In this document: positions 55,655-64,000 of the stretch, in pieces | How positions within the stretch are numbered: the stretch's first letter is position 1 | How the letters are laid out: each line of letters opens with the position of its first letter | NCBI GenBank assembly: GCA_037481715.1 | Contig: JBBFLD010000001.1 | Location: 372,001 to 436,000, forward strand | DNA: 64,000 nucleotides | Source: Rosettibacter sp037481715 | GTDB taxonomy: Bacteria > Bacteroidota > Ignavibacteria > Ignavibacteriales > Melioribacteraceae | Direction: 5' to 3' | Made by a program: the position numbers and the translations under genes | The notes under the pieces: model-generated | Database searches by the model: none | Seen by the model: the letters and a program-made list of their open reading frames with translations, nothing else | Told to the model about the DNA's origin: nothing

Positions 55655-56173
55655 TTAAAAAGATTCGGGGAAAGTGAATTCTTCTTTTGCTACTTCAAAT
55701 TTACAAAAGAATCGGTTGTTTTTCTTTTTAGGGATGAATTCTTTAATTAACTTAATTTCTCTATTGAAAATATTAAAATGAAACTCTGCAGAATTGATTG
55801 CTCCATCCTGTTTTACAATATTAATTGTGTAATCTCCAGTTAAAGTATCAAGAAGAATTTCTTTTCTTGCAGGTGCAATTTGAGGAACAATATCCATCCT
55901 TACTATCAAACCAGTGATTACAAAATATAGAACATTTTTTTCTTGAATTGTTTCGACTGAGATTTCATAAGTAAAATTTGTAAACTCTACATTCGTTTCA
56001 ATTAAAAAAGCTGTGAATTGTTTTTTAAGTTTTGGGTCATACTTAAAATATGCTTTGCAAATAAATTCAAGTTTATCCGGTTTTTTCAGAGGGACAGACG
56101 CAATAATAGCCTCAGGTTTTTTCTTCCTTGTCTTAGGAATTTTAGGAATCTCTTTTATTTTTCTTAGAGGCAA
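55655..56173 (-). CDS. Protein of unknown function between hisS and rlmB
   Basis: A 172-residue protein with a basic Pro/Lys N-terminus (IPKIPKTRKKKP) and a beta-rich body, without signal peptide or known motif. It contains ITGLIVRMDIVPQIAPARKE. TTG start behind AGGAGAAATAA, directly after hisS. Function unknown. Confidence 0.65.
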   Translation of the reverse strand: MPLRKIKEIPKIPKTRKKKPEAIIASVPLKKPDKLEFICKAYFKYDPKLKKQFTAFLIETNVEFTNFTYEISVETIQEKNVLYFVITGLIVRMDIVPQIAPARKEILLDTLTGDYTINIVKQDGAINSAEFHFNIFNREIKLIKEFIPKKKNNRFFCKFEVAKEEFTFPESF

Positions 56174-57436
56174 TTATTTCTCCTTTAGAATAGAAATTAA
56201 TTTATTTATATCATCAACAGGAATATTGATTTGTTCACCATTTGACATATTCTTCAATACAAGAAAACCATTTTGATATTCTTCACCGCCTGCAATCAAT
56301 GTAAATCGTGAATTTAATTTATTTGCTTCACGCATTTGAGCTTTCAAACTTCTTTCAAGATAATCTAATTCAACTGTTAAATTTGATTCTCTTAATTTAA
56401 CTGCAAGATTAAAAGCAAATTCAGAAAGATTTTTTTCAATTGTTACAATATATAAATCTATTGATTCTTCATTTGCATTCAAGGTTTTTTCATTTTCACA
56501 AGCAAGCAAAATTCTTTCAATGCCTGCAGCAAAACCAACTCCGGGCAAATCTGGTCCTTCAAGTTCTTTTGAAAGTCCATTATATCTTCCGCCGCCGCAA
56601 AGTGCGCTTTGAGCTCCAACACTTGAACTTATAATTTCAAATGTAGTATGAGTGTAATAATCAAGTCCGCGAACCAACTTTGCGTCTATTTCAAATGGAA
56701 CATTAGAATTAAGAAGAGCTCTTTTAACTTTTTCAAAATGTTCAAGACTTTCATCATCAAGATATTCAATCAGCAATGGTGCATTAGCCATAATTTTCTG
56801 ATCCTGTTCTTCTTTGCTGTCAAAAATTCTTAATATGTTTGTTTCAAATCTTTTCTTGCTGTCGTTTGATAATTCATTAAAATGATTGCTGAGATAATCT
56901 TTTAATATTTTTTTATAATTTTCTCTCGACTGCGGAATTCCAAGTGAATTTATTTTTACACTTAGATTTTTTAATCCAAGTTTTTTCAAAATATTGAATG
57001 CAATAATTATCATCTCTGCATCGAGCAAAGGGTTGTTGCTGCCAATAGCTTCTGCTCCAAACTGATGGAACTGACGCAATCTTCCTGCTTGAGGTCTTTC
57101 CTGTCGAAACATTGGAGATATGTAAAAAAATTTGTTCAGACTTTGCTTTTTGAAAAGTGAATGTTCAATCAATGCACGAACAACAGATGCAGTCATTTCT
57201 GGCTTGAGAGTTATGCTTGTTCCGCTTCTATCAAGAAAAGTATACATTTCTTTACTAACAATATCTGTTGCTTCGCCAATTCCTCTTGCAAAAAGTTTTG
57301 TCTCTTCAAAAATTGGCGTACGAATTTCTTTGTAATTATACTTTGTAAAAGTTGCTATTACAATCTCTTCTAAGTATCTCCATTTATAAATTTCTTCAGG
57401 AAGAATATCTTTTGTTCCGGTTATAGCTTTAATCAT
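56174..57436 (-). CDS. hisS: Histidyl-tRNA synthetase
   Basis: A 420-residue class II synthetase. ATG at 57436 gives the normal MIKAITGTKDILP start; a TTG 15 bases earlier is possible. Motif 2 region FRQERPQAGRLRQFHQFG, the His-binding LVRGLDYYTHTTFE and GGGRYNGL are intact, followed by the anticodon-binding domain. Normal length. Confidence 0.96.
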   Translation of the reverse strand: MIKAITGTKDILPEEIYKWRYLEEIVIATFTKYNYKEIRTPIFEETKLFARGIGEATDIVSKEMYTFLDRSGTSITLKPEMTASVVRALIEHSLFKKQSLNKFFYISPMFRQERPQAGRLRQFHQFGAEAIGSNNPLLDAEMIIIAFNILKKLGLKNLSVKINSLGIPQSRENYKKILKDYLSNHFNELSNDSKKRFETNILRIFDSKEEQDQKIMANAPLLIEYLDDESLEHFEKVKRALLNSNVPFEIDAKLVRGLDYYTHTTFEIISSSVGAQSALCGGGRYNGLSKELEGPDLPGVGFAAGIERILLACENEKTLNANEESIDLYIVTIEKNLSEFAFNLAVKLRESNLTVELDYLERSLKAQMREANKLNSRFTLIAGGEEYQNGFLVLKNMSNGEQINIPVDDINKLISILKEK

Positions 57437-57455
57437 CAGGCAGGATTCCAAGTTA

Positions 57456-57929
57456 TTAACTTATTTCAAAATATTGTTTTTCTTCATTGTCGAAGAGTTC
57501 ATAAATTTCATCAGCAGTTTGAGCTTTAGCAAGGCTTTCTCTGAATTCATCTCTGTTCATCATTCTTGATATACGACTCAAAAGTTTAATATGCGGACCA
57601 ACAAGATTTTCTCTTCCTACAAGAAGAAAAATTAAATTAACCGGTTGACCATCAAGTGCCTGAAAGTCAACTGGTTCGTCAAGTTTACCAAATGCAGCAA
57701 TTATATCATTAACACTGTTAGATTTTGCATGTGGAATTGCAAAACCTTTTCCTACACCCGTTGACATTATTTTTTCTCTTTCAATTACAGATTGACGCAT
57801 ACCTTCTAAATCTATCACACGTTCGTCATCTTTAAATAAATCAACAAGTTCATTAATCAAATCAAATTTTGTTTTCCCTTTCATCGAAGGAATAATTTTA
57901 TCCTTTTTTAGAATATCACATATCTTCAT
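57456..57929 (-). CDS. PTS EIIA domain protein (PtsN-like)
   Basis: A 157-residue regulatory or sugar-specific phosphocarrier of the mannitol/fructose-type IIA fold. The phospho-His is in GVGKGFAIPHAK and LLVGRENLVGPHI is conserved. A longer reading from 57989 adds 20 residues not seen in the family, so ATG 57929 is preferred. Probably a nitrogen-PTS-type regulator because no sugar permease is linked. Confidence 0.87.
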   Translation of the reverse strand: MKICDILKKDKIIPSMKGKTKFDLINELVDLFKDDERVIDLEGMRQSVIEREKIMSTGVGKGFAIPHAKSNSVNDIIAAFGKLDEPVDFQALDGQPVNLIFLLVGRENLVGPHIKLLSRISRMMNRDEFRESLAKAQTADEIYELFDNEEKQYFEIS

Positions 57930-58071
57930 GATTCTACCATTTATTGATTTTTCAAATGCAAATTTAAGAAAGGGTATCCCCTTAAGCAATTAAATTAAAA
58001 TTCTTATTTTCTTGCAGTGCGCTCTTACAAAGAGTAATTTTCACTACAAAAAAAAAGTAAATGGAGTTTTT

Positions 58072-59772
58072 ATGGACATTCAAAACAAAATTGTTTTGGT
58101 TTTAGGTGGATGGGGATTAGTAGGCAATGCTGTAATTCGAAAACTTATCCCCGAAAAACCCAAACAAATAATTGTAACATCTCTAAAAAAAGAAGAAGCT
58201 GAAGAAGAAGTTGAAAAGCTAAAGAAAGAATTTCCAAATCTGCCCGATAATTTCTTAATCCCATGGTGGGGAAATATTTTCGTTCGATACGAATACAAAG
58301 ACAGAGACAGAATGGAATTACTTGATAATCCTGTGTCAAGAAAAATTATAATGCAAGATATTATGGAAGAACTGAATGATGAGATTTTGCAGAATTCATC
58401 AATTTATAATCTTCTGATGGAATTCAAACCAGAGATAATTATTGATTGCGTCAACTCTGCTACTGGAATAGCATATCAGGATGTTTATTCACGTTATTAC
58501 AGAATCAAAAAACTGCTCGAACAAAAACCATCTGCAGAAATTTTAGCAGAAGAAACAGAAAAAATATTTTGCACAGAATATGTTCCTCAATTAATTCGAC
58601 ATGTTCAAATACTTTACAATTCAATGAACAAAGCAGGAACAAAAATTTATATTAAAATTGGGACAAGCGGAACTGGAGGAATGGGATTAAATATACCCTA
58701 CACACACAGCGAAGAAAAACCCTCTCGTGTTCTATTGAGTAAATCTGCAGTTGCTGGTGCTCATACTTTGCTTCTTTTCTTAATGGGAAGAACACCAGAA
58801 GGACCAATCACAAAAGAGATTAAACCTACTGCTGCAATTGCATGGAAAAAAATTGATTATGGTGAAATCAAAAAAAGAGGCAAACCAATTGAACTTCTAG
58901 ATATTTCTATGGACGAAGCTATTCCTCTAAATGGTAAATTAAAATTAACTGAAGACAAAAAATTTAGAACTACAGGTGATTTTCTTAAATCTGTTTTCAT
59001 AGATACAGGTGAAAATGGAACATTTTCTTTGGGAGAATTCGAATCAATTACAACTCAGGGACAAATGGAATACGTAACACCTGAAGAAATTGCTGATGAT
59101 GTGATTTATGAAATTAAAGGTGGAAATACAGGTCACGATATCATTAATGCACTCGACCATGCAACATTAGAACCAACATATAGAGCTGGATTCATGCAGC
59201 ATTCTGCTATTGAAAAACTAAAAGAGCTTGAAAAAATTCACAATGTAAATAGTGTAGCATTCGAATTGCTTGGACCACCTCGCTTATCAAAACTTCTTCA
59301 TGAAATTAATTTATTAAGATTAATCTGCGGCACAATGAAAAAAATTCTTGAAGAAACTCCTGAAAGTTTATCACAAAAATCATATGAATACTTAAAGCAG
59401 AATTCAAAATTGAGAAATGAAATTTTATCAATAGGAATCCCAATTTTAATGCCTGATGGCAAATCAATTTTAAGAGGAAATGAAATTAAAATTCCACCTT
59501 ATCGTGGAGAAAATGAACTTGAAATTACTCAAGAGAAAATTGATTTATGGGCTCACGATGGCTGGGTTGATTTAAGAAAAGAAAGCATGCAATTGTGGCA
59601 GCTAAGAATTAAAAAAATAATGGAAGAAGCTGAATCAATTCCACCGGATGATACAAGTTCTATGTTTGTAAGAACAAAAAAATACTGGAATAATTTCGAA
59701 CAGATTGATATTGGAAAAGTCGTTGGCTGGATTTTCAGCAAAGAAGAAAAGGGCGAAAGAATGAAAGCTTAA
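58072..59772 (+). CDS. Large uncharacterised Rossmann-fold protein
   Basis: A 566-residue protein. ATG at 58072 follows GGAG. The N-terminus LVLGGWGLVGNAVIRKLI is a nucleotide-binding Rossmann motif (G-G-x-G-x-x-G). The region IGTSGTGGMGLN, then YTHSEE, then LLSKSAVAG, recalls the Ser-Tyr-Lys order of extended SDR enzymes, but the Tyr-x3-Lys pair is missing. The C-terminal 250 residues match nothing recognised. A bare NAD-dependent activity is likely; substrate and pathway are unknown. Flanked by ptsN/hisS (divergent) and a convergent pectate lyase. Confidence 0.7.
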   Translation: MDIQNKIVLVLGGWGLVGNAVIRKLIPEKPKQIIVTSLKKEEAEEEVEKLKKEFPNLPDNFLIPWWGNIFVRYEYKDRDRMELLDNPVSRKIIMQDIMEELNDEILQNSSIYNLLMEFKPEIIIDCVNSATGIAYQDVYSRYYRIKKLLEQKPSAEILAEETEKIFCTEYVPQLIRHVQILYNSMNKAGTKIYIKIGTSGTGGMGLNIPYTHSEEKPSRVLLSKSAVAGAHTLLLFLMGRTPEGPITKEIKPTAAIAWKKIDYGEIKKRGKPIELLDISMDEAIPLNGKLKLTEDKKFRTTGDFLKSVFIDTGENGTFSLGEFESITTQGQMEYVTPEEIADDVIYEIKGGNTGHDIINALDHATLEPTYRAGFMQHSAIEKLKELEKIHNVNSVAFELLGPPRLSKLLHEINLLRLICGTMKKILEETPESLSQKSYEYLKQNSKLRNEILSIGIPILMPDGKSILRGNEIKIPPYRGENELEITQEKIDLWAHDGWVDLRKESMQLWQLRIKKIMEEAESIPPDDTSSMFVRTKKYWNNFEQIDIGKVVGWIFSKEEKGERMKA

Positions 59773-59805
59773 TTGCTTCAGCTGAAAATTTTTGTAATAA
59801 TAAAA

Positions 59806-59909
59806 GGGGCTGACTAAAAAGTAAGATTTTTTAGAAAATAACACAGACAACTCAGATTTTTATGAATTTTCACAGATTATATAATTGAAAATTACTTTTT
59901 AGTCACCCC
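59806..59909. repeat. 104-bp inverted-repeat element with CTAAAAAGTAA arms
   Basis: GGGGCTGACTAAAAAGTAA (59806-59824) pairs with the complement at 59892-59909, with one unpaired C. It lies between convergent genes, and its arm core CTAAAAAGT is shared with the element at 41459. The loop carries a copy of the CTGTG repeat (59840-59878, minus). It may be a bidirectional terminator or a small non-coding mobile element. Confidence 0.75.
59840..59878 (-). repeat. Copy A of an AATCTGTG-type repeat
   Basis: Read on the minus strand: AATCTGTGAAAAT, a short AT spacer, then AATCTGAGTTGTCTGTGTT. It matches copy B at 61848 with few differences. Lies inside the loop of the inverted repeat, past the 3' end of the PL1 lyase gene. 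Confidence 0.6.
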
Positions 59910-59953
59910 AAATTTAAAACTGAGTTTATAAAAATATTTTTAATCTCATCACT

Positions 59954-61831
59954 TTATTTTACCAACATCATTTTATTAACCAATAAATTATTCCCTGTCT
60001 GCAATGTATAAAAATATATTCCGCTTGAAAGTTTTGATGCATTGAATTCGATTTTATATCTGCCAGGTTCTTTAACTTCATCAATCAATGTTGAAATTTT
60101 TCTTCCAAGAATATCATAAACTTCGATTGATACTTTACTTAAAACTGGTATTTGATAATTTATAATTGTTGTAGCATTAAATGGATTAGGATAGTTTGAA
60201 ATAGAAAATTCTTCGGGCAAGATATTATTTTCTTTCAAATCTGTTTTTATCCCAGCTGTAATAATTTCAGGAATTTTTTCGGGTTCATCTAAAAAATATT
60301 TATATGGAACTTCTAATCTGCAGCCTTCAACAGCATAAATATTGCTGCTTATTAAATAATTGTTCAATAAAAATCCTGCACCAGGAATTGAGCTGTAATC
60401 TGAAAAAACAGCTTTACCTACATTTTCGAAGTAATTATTCTCTACTCTAACACAAGCTCCCATTCTTGTATTAACTGCCGTATTACAATTTTTATAATAA
60501 TTATTAAAAATGTGTGCTTTGCCAAATCGTATGCTGGGCAATCTTGATTCGCAGTTATAAAAATAGTTATGATGAAAAGTAACACGAATTACAGTATCTG
60601 CAAATTGTTCATCTCCAGAACTTATTAAAATTGTTTTATAATGGTCGTGGAAAGAAGACCATGAAACAGTTATAAATGAAGATTCATTTTTAATGTCAAG
60701 TAAACCATCGTAATAATCTGTTCCATGTTCTCTGTCTGAGAAAAATTCACAATGGTCAATCCATATATTTTTTGATTTGCCGTTAATTTCAATTGCATCT
60801 TGAGGAGTTACATGAGAAATTGTAATATTTTTAATGATTACATTTCGTGCATTATTAATTGAAAGTTCAATTCCTTTTAAGTATGCAACATCTCCAACTC
60901 CCAACAAAGTTTTATCTGATTTTACACTTATAACATTATTGCCTTCAATTTTGCCGGAAAATTTTATTACATATGGTTTATCACTGCCAAGATAAAATTT
61001 AAGTTCTTCAAGTGAATTTGCTTCAACTGTATCACCAAGAGCACCACCAATAACAGTGTATCGAGTTCCTTTATCATCCTGAACTGTAGCATATCCAATT
61101 AAACTGGAATCAGCTTTTGTTCCTAAAGGTAAAAATCTTGCAACTGCATTAACATTCTTTTTTATAGTAAAAGTAAAAATTGAATCTGAACTTGTTTCTT
61201 CACCAGTCCAGCTTTCGAAGAAGTAACCCAATTTTGAATGAGCTTTTAATGTAATTAAAGTTCCTTCATCATAATAATTTTGGACAGGAAAATATTCCAC
61301 AGTTCCCCAATCTTCATTATTACTTTTGACAGTTAAAGTATAAGAAGGTGTACATTGCGCAGCTTCTACACCATCACCAATTACTTTGAAATAATCATAA
61401 TTGCCTAAACCATTTGGTGAATAAGCTTCAATTCTAATTTTATGATATCCTTTTGTTAAAAAGACCCGCACAGGATTTGATTCAGTCCATGAATCCCACT
61501 TATCACCAGTTCTTGGGAAATAAATAGTATCGATAGCAACATTTCCATCAATCAATAATTTTGCATTGCGTTCCTGTGTGTTTCCGCTTACAGCATATCT
61601 CCATACAAATGAAAAATATCCAGAATTAATAACATTAATTTCCCAGCTAATGCTTTTACCAACTCCTAAATCAGTATCGGCATAACCTTTACCTGTGTAG
61701 CCTGTAACACTTGTTGCTATTGTTCCATCAACAGAACAAAATCCTAATTCATTTTCCTGAATTATAATTTCCTGTTGAGCAAGTAATAATGTATTTAATA
61801 TCAATAACAATGTTAATACATTTTGTTTCAT
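59954..61831 (-). CDS. Pectate lyase PL1 with CBM and T9SS tail
   Basis: A ~625-residue secreted lyase. ATG at 61831 is preferred; a GTG nine bases earlier is possible. Order: signal peptide (to about 19), a CBM6/35-like domain (about 20-160), a small beta unit of InlB/bacterial-repeat type (about 165-240), PL1 parallel beta helix (about 250-490) with WIDHCEF, FHHNYFYNC and RLPSIRFG (the catalytic Arg), and a T9SS sorting domain with YPNPFN, ending LVNKMMLVK. Exported across the outer membrane and probably retained on the cell surface to attack pectin. Confidence 0.92.
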   Translation of the reverse strand: MKQNVLTLLLILNTLLLAQQEIIIQENELGFCSVDGTIATSVTGYTGKGYADTDLGVGKSISWEINVINSGYFSFVWRYAVSGNTQERNAKLLIDGNVAIDTIYFPRTGDKWDSWTESNPVRVFLTKGYHKIRIEAYSPNGLGNYDYFKVIGDGVEAAQCTPSYTLTVKSNNEDWGTVEYFPVQNYYDEGTLITLKAHSKLGYFFESWTGEETSSDSIFTFTIKKNVNAVARFLPLGTKADSSLIGYATVQDDKGTRYTVIGGALGDTVEANSLEELKFYLGSDKPYVIKFSGKIEGNNVISVKSDKTLLGVGDVAYLKGIELSINNARNVIIKNITISHVTPQDAIEINGKSKNIWIDHCEFFSDREHGTDYYDGLLDIKNESSFITVSWSSFHDHYKTILISSGDEQFADTVIRVTFHHNYFYNCESRLPSIRFGKAHIFNNYYKNCNTAVNTRMGACVRVENNYFENVGKAVFSDYSSIPGAGFLLNNYLISSNIYAVEGCRLEVPYKYFLDEPEKIPEIITAGIKTDLKENNILPEEFSISNYPNPFNATTIINYQIPVLSKVSIEVYDILGRKISTLIDEVKEPGRYKIEFNASKLSSGIYFYTLQTGNNLLVNKMMLVK

Positions 61832-61847
61832 ATTTTTCACTATAAAA

Positions 61848-61888
61848 ATATCTGTGTAAATCCAATTAATCTGTGTAATCTGTGTTCT
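61848..61888 (+). repeat. Copy B of an AATCTGTG-type repeat
   Basis: ATATCTGTGTAAATCC, then AATTAATCTGTGTAATC and TGTGTT. It lies just upstream of the PL1 lyase, in inverted orientation to copy A, so the lyase gene is bracketed by the two copies. Confidence 0.6.
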
Positions 61889-61906
61889 TCATTTAGCAGC
61901 ATAAAT

Positions 61907-63445
61907 TCATTTCAAATAAACTGCTTTAATAATTTTCGATTTATTATCATAATCTATCTTAACAAAATAGATTCCAGAATTTAAGTTAATTTTAGAAGCA
62001 CTCCAGTTTATTGAGTATGTTCCTTCTGTTAAAAAAGAATTTAATAATTCATCTACCTGCTTTCCTGTTAAATCATAAACTCTAATTCTTACATTGTTGC
62101 TTTTAGGAATATAAAATTTTATTGCTGTTGAAGGATTAAATGGATTAGGGAAATTTTGATAAAGCTGAAAATCTTTTTTTACAATCTCTGATTCAACAGA
62201 ATTAATTATATAACTACTTTCAAATGCACCCAAATCTGGTGCAGTTCCAATAAAAGGTAATCCAACATCAACACCAGCATCAATAAATTGACTATTCGAA
62301 CTAAGATGCAAAAATTTAATGTCGGGTAGACTTCCATCTTCTTTTCTTGGACCAAAAGCTTCTGTGGGATCAATACTAATAAAATCATTTTCAGAAATTC
62401 GGAAAGGACTTAACCAGCTGTTCTTTTCCTGAATTGCAAAACTTCCAAGTTCAACAGAGCCATTTAGTGAAATACAATTTTTTACAATTAAATTTTGTCC
62501 AGCATTCAACTGACGTGTGATTCGATAATTTGCACTTTTATTTCCAAAACCAGTGGAGTTTAATAAAGTCATTGAGCCGGCATTATTGTTTTGGTCAAAT
62601 CCTTTTACCTTGTTATTAAATGCAAGACAATTTTTAAGTATAAAATGATGCATCAAGTTTAGACTATTGCTGTTATCGCCTCCGCCCATTTTGAAGCCAT
62701 TTCCATTCCCTTTACTTGTGCTTCCATCTTTACGATATCCGTTATTAAATGTCCAGCAATTTTCAAGAATTGTAGTAATATTATTTGCCCCTCTTAAATA
62801 GCCATCCCACCCGTCATCAGAATTTTGCCATGCTCTGCAGCCATAAAAATAATTATTATTTCCAACAGTTAATTTTGGTGCAAATCCATCAGCATCTTCT
62901 TCATTATCTGGGTCAAGATTATAATAAGAATCGCAATTAATAATTTTATTATTTGAAGCACCATTACTTAATTGTAAACCTGAATCTCTGTTTTCATAGA
63001 AAGAACAAAATTCAATAATATTGTAAGAGCCGCCATTAATTTCCATTCCATTATCACCTGCACCTTTTATATCAAAACCCTTAATATGCCAGTAATTTGC
63101 TCTTAAACTTATACCTCGGTTGTTTCCGCTGAAACTCATTGAAGAAAAATCAAGAATGGGTCTTTCATTTTTATAAGCAAATAAATAGTACATTTTTTCG
63201 GCTGTGCCAGATTTTGAAGAACCGATACTAATAGTTGAAGAAAGAGAATAAATTCCACCACGAACATAGATTGTATCACCGGGTTGAGCAATACTAATAG
63301 CCTTAGCTACTGTTTTATATGGTTGAGTAAATGTTCCTGGATTATTATCATCGCCGTTAACTGCTACATAGATTTGAGCATTGATATTTGATATAAAAAA
63401 TGATGCAAGAAAAATTACTTTCAAGAAATTCAGATAATGTTTCAT
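61907..63445 (-). CDS. Right-handed beta-helix pectate lyase, PL9-like, T9SS cargo
   Basis: A 512-residue secreted protein. Signal peptide ends SNINAQ (about 23). PL9 patterns include DGDDNNPGTFTQPYKTV near the start, the Ca/active-site region DADGFAPKLTVG, DSDDGWDGY-like NSDDGWDGYL and NGNGFKMGGGD, and repeated Asn-rich beta-helix turns. It ends with a T9SS domain (FPNPFNPSTAIKFYIP). GGGAGAAC precedes the ATG. Co-oriented with the PL1 gene, 66-75 bases upstream of it. Confidence 0.88.
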   Translation of the reverse strand: MKHYLNFLKVIFLASFFISNINAQIYVAVNGDDNNPGTFTQPYKTVAKAISIAQPGDTIYVRGGIYSLSSTISIGSSKSGTAEKMYYLFAYKNERPILDFSSMSFSGNNRGISLRANYWHIKGFDIKGAGDNGMEINGGSYNIIEFCSFYENRDSGLQLSNGASNNKIINCDSYYNLDPDNEEDADGFAPKLTVGNNNYFYGCRAWQNSDDGWDGYLRGANNITTILENCWTFNNGYRKDGSTSKGNGNGFKMGGGDNSNSLNLMHHFILKNCLAFNNKVKGFDQNNNAGSMTLLNSTGFGNKSANYRITRQLNAGQNLIVKNCISLNGSVELGSFAIQEKNSWLSPFRISENDFISIDPTEAFGPRKEDGSLPDIKFLHLSSNSQFIDAGVDVGLPFIGTAPDLGAFESSYIINSVESEIVKKDFQLYQNFPNPFNPSTAIKFYIPKSNNVRIRVYDLTGKQVDELLNSFLTEGTYSINWSASKINLNSGIYFVKIDYDNKSKIIKAVYLK

Positions 63446-63477
63446 TGTTCTCCCAATTCATAATTAGATAAAAAATA

Positions 63478-63514
63478 GACCAGCTTCTGTCAAAGTAATT
63501 AACAAAAGCTGGTC
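63478..63514 (-). terminator. Intrinsic terminator after the T9SS cargo gene at the window end
   Basis: GACCAGCTTCTG pairs with CAAAAGCTGGTC across a 13-base loop (one mismatch), and on the minus strand the stem is followed by TATTTTTTATC. It lies 23 bases after the stop at 63537, and separates that gene from the PL9-like gene. Confidence 0.8.
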
Positions 63515-63536
63515 ATAAGAAATTTTAGATGGTAAA

Positions 63537-64000
63537 TTATTTAGCAAGAACCATCTTTTTTACGCCAATATAATTTTCTGTTTCAAGTTTATAGAAATAA
63601 ACACCGGAAGTAAGATTGGAAGCATCAAGAAGAACTGAATGATAACCTGCCTCCATTTCTCTTGAAATTAATGTAGCTACTTTTTCTCCTAATGAATTAT
63701 AAACCGACAAGTTCACATAACTTGATTTAGGAATTGTAAATGAAATTGTAGTAGCTGGATTAAATGGGTTCGGATAATTTTGTTCTAATTCAAATTCAAC
63801 TGGTAGATTGCTTTCTTCGTCAACAGAAACTGCTGTTTCAGTTTTTCCAATTACTTCAACATAATTCAAACAGAAGTATTTTGTTGTTCCGCCAGTTGTA
63901 GAATACCATGGATAAATTCTCATTATGAATGACTGACCATCAAGAATTTTTTCACCAATCTTATGAACACGAACATAAGCAGCACTATCTCTTATATCGT
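63537..64000 (-). CDS. C-terminal part of a T9SS-secreted protein (5' end outside window)
   Basis: The frame is open to base 64000, so the N-terminus is missing. The visible 154 residues start in a beta-rich ectodomain (DSAAYVRVHKIGEKIL, IYPWYSTTGG, YFCLNYVEVIG) resembling a carbohydrate-binding or lyase-associated domain, followed by a T9SS sorting domain (LEQNYPNPFNPATTISFTIP) ending GVKKMVLAK. Given the two lyases downstream it is probably another pectin-related cargo. Confidence 0.8.
   Translation of the reverse strand, partial: DIRDSAAYVRVHKIGEKILDGQSFIMRIYPWYSTTGGTTKYFCLNYVEVIGKTETAVSVDEESNLPVEFELEQNYPNPFNPATTISFTIPKSSYVNLSVYNSLGEKVATLISREMEAGYHSVLLDASNLTSGVYFYKLETENYIGVKKMVLAK

Noticed and set aside
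1..64000. CRISPR array, tRNA, rRNA or transposase gene
   Set aside because: No regularly spaced repeat, no clover-leaf sequence and no transposase motif were found on either strand.

Overview
The window comes from an AT-rich bacterium of the Bacteroidota/Ignavibacteriota kind, most likely an Ignavibacteria (Melioribacter-like) anaerobe or facultative anaerobe. Three secreted proteins at the right end carry the type IX secretion C-terminal sorting domain with the N-Y/F-P-N-P-F-N motif. Lipoprotein signals are common, many genes start with TTG or GTG, and pectin-degrading enzymes are abundant. This placement is an inference from protein content; no rRNA or tRNA gene is present to confirm it.

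Layout. 1-2160 (minus): a truncated lipoprotein gene, ndk and sucD (with a Lys-rich tail). 2303-5302 (plus): a pectin locus with a KdgF-like cupin, an esterase, a PL10 pectate lyase and an SGNH esterase. 5450-12796 (minus): one tight run of ybaB, recR, a methyltransferase, two lipoproteins, ftsX and exopolysaccharide genes (SLBB protein, Wzc-like tyrosine kinase, UDP-glucuronate decarboxylase). 12910-16898 (plus): psd, pssA, purS, purQ, tatA, gatA. 17122-19223 (minus): groES-groEL with promoter, CIRCE operator and terminator. 19384-20700: NfeD-type membrane protease.

20805-26270 (minus) is an accessory island between nfeD and speB. It holds two DNA methyltransferases, a PD-(D/E)XK restriction endonuclease, a DGQHR/DndB-like protein, a protein with a HEPN R-x4-H motif and a small unknown protein, with gaps of 27 nt or less or short overlaps. 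It looks like a restriction-modification operon with extra, possibly abortive-infection, components. 26292-39101 (minus) returns to housekeeping genes: speB, yajC, tgt, a CorC/CNNM protein, a UbiA-family enzyme, mutL, folA, thyX, glycerate kinase, a HIT protein, an EF-G-like GTPase and two envelope/stress proteins. 39286-41452 (plus): an epimerase and a deoxyhypusine-synthase-like enzyme. 41554-48495 (minus): mdh, an RsbW-like kinase, an outer-membrane barrel, an FN3 lipoprotein, a beta-CASP hydrolase and an AI-2E-type permease. 48638-49621 (plus): pta.

49841-53918 (minus) is the most unusual metabolic cluster: an opine-type dehydrogenase, a fused B12-binding/glutamate-mutase-like enzyme and an asparagine-synthetase-like gene whose 3' end is broken by a stop codon and three frameshifts. 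54111-57929 (minus): arsM, rlmB, an unknown protein, hisS and a PTS IIA protein. 58072-59772 (plus): a large unknown Rossmann-fold protein. 59954-64000 (minus): a PL1 pectate lyase, a PL9-like lyase and the end of a third T9SS cargo.

How the genes fit together: the two ends of the window encode both extracellular (PL1, PL9, PL10, esterases) and downstream (KdgF) steps of pectin breakdown. Succinyl-CoA ligase, malate dehydrogenase and phosphotransacetylase supply central metabolism. Several intergenic inverted repeats, two of them sharing the core CTAAAAAGT, and a dispersed CTGTGTAA-type repeat punctuate gene ends.
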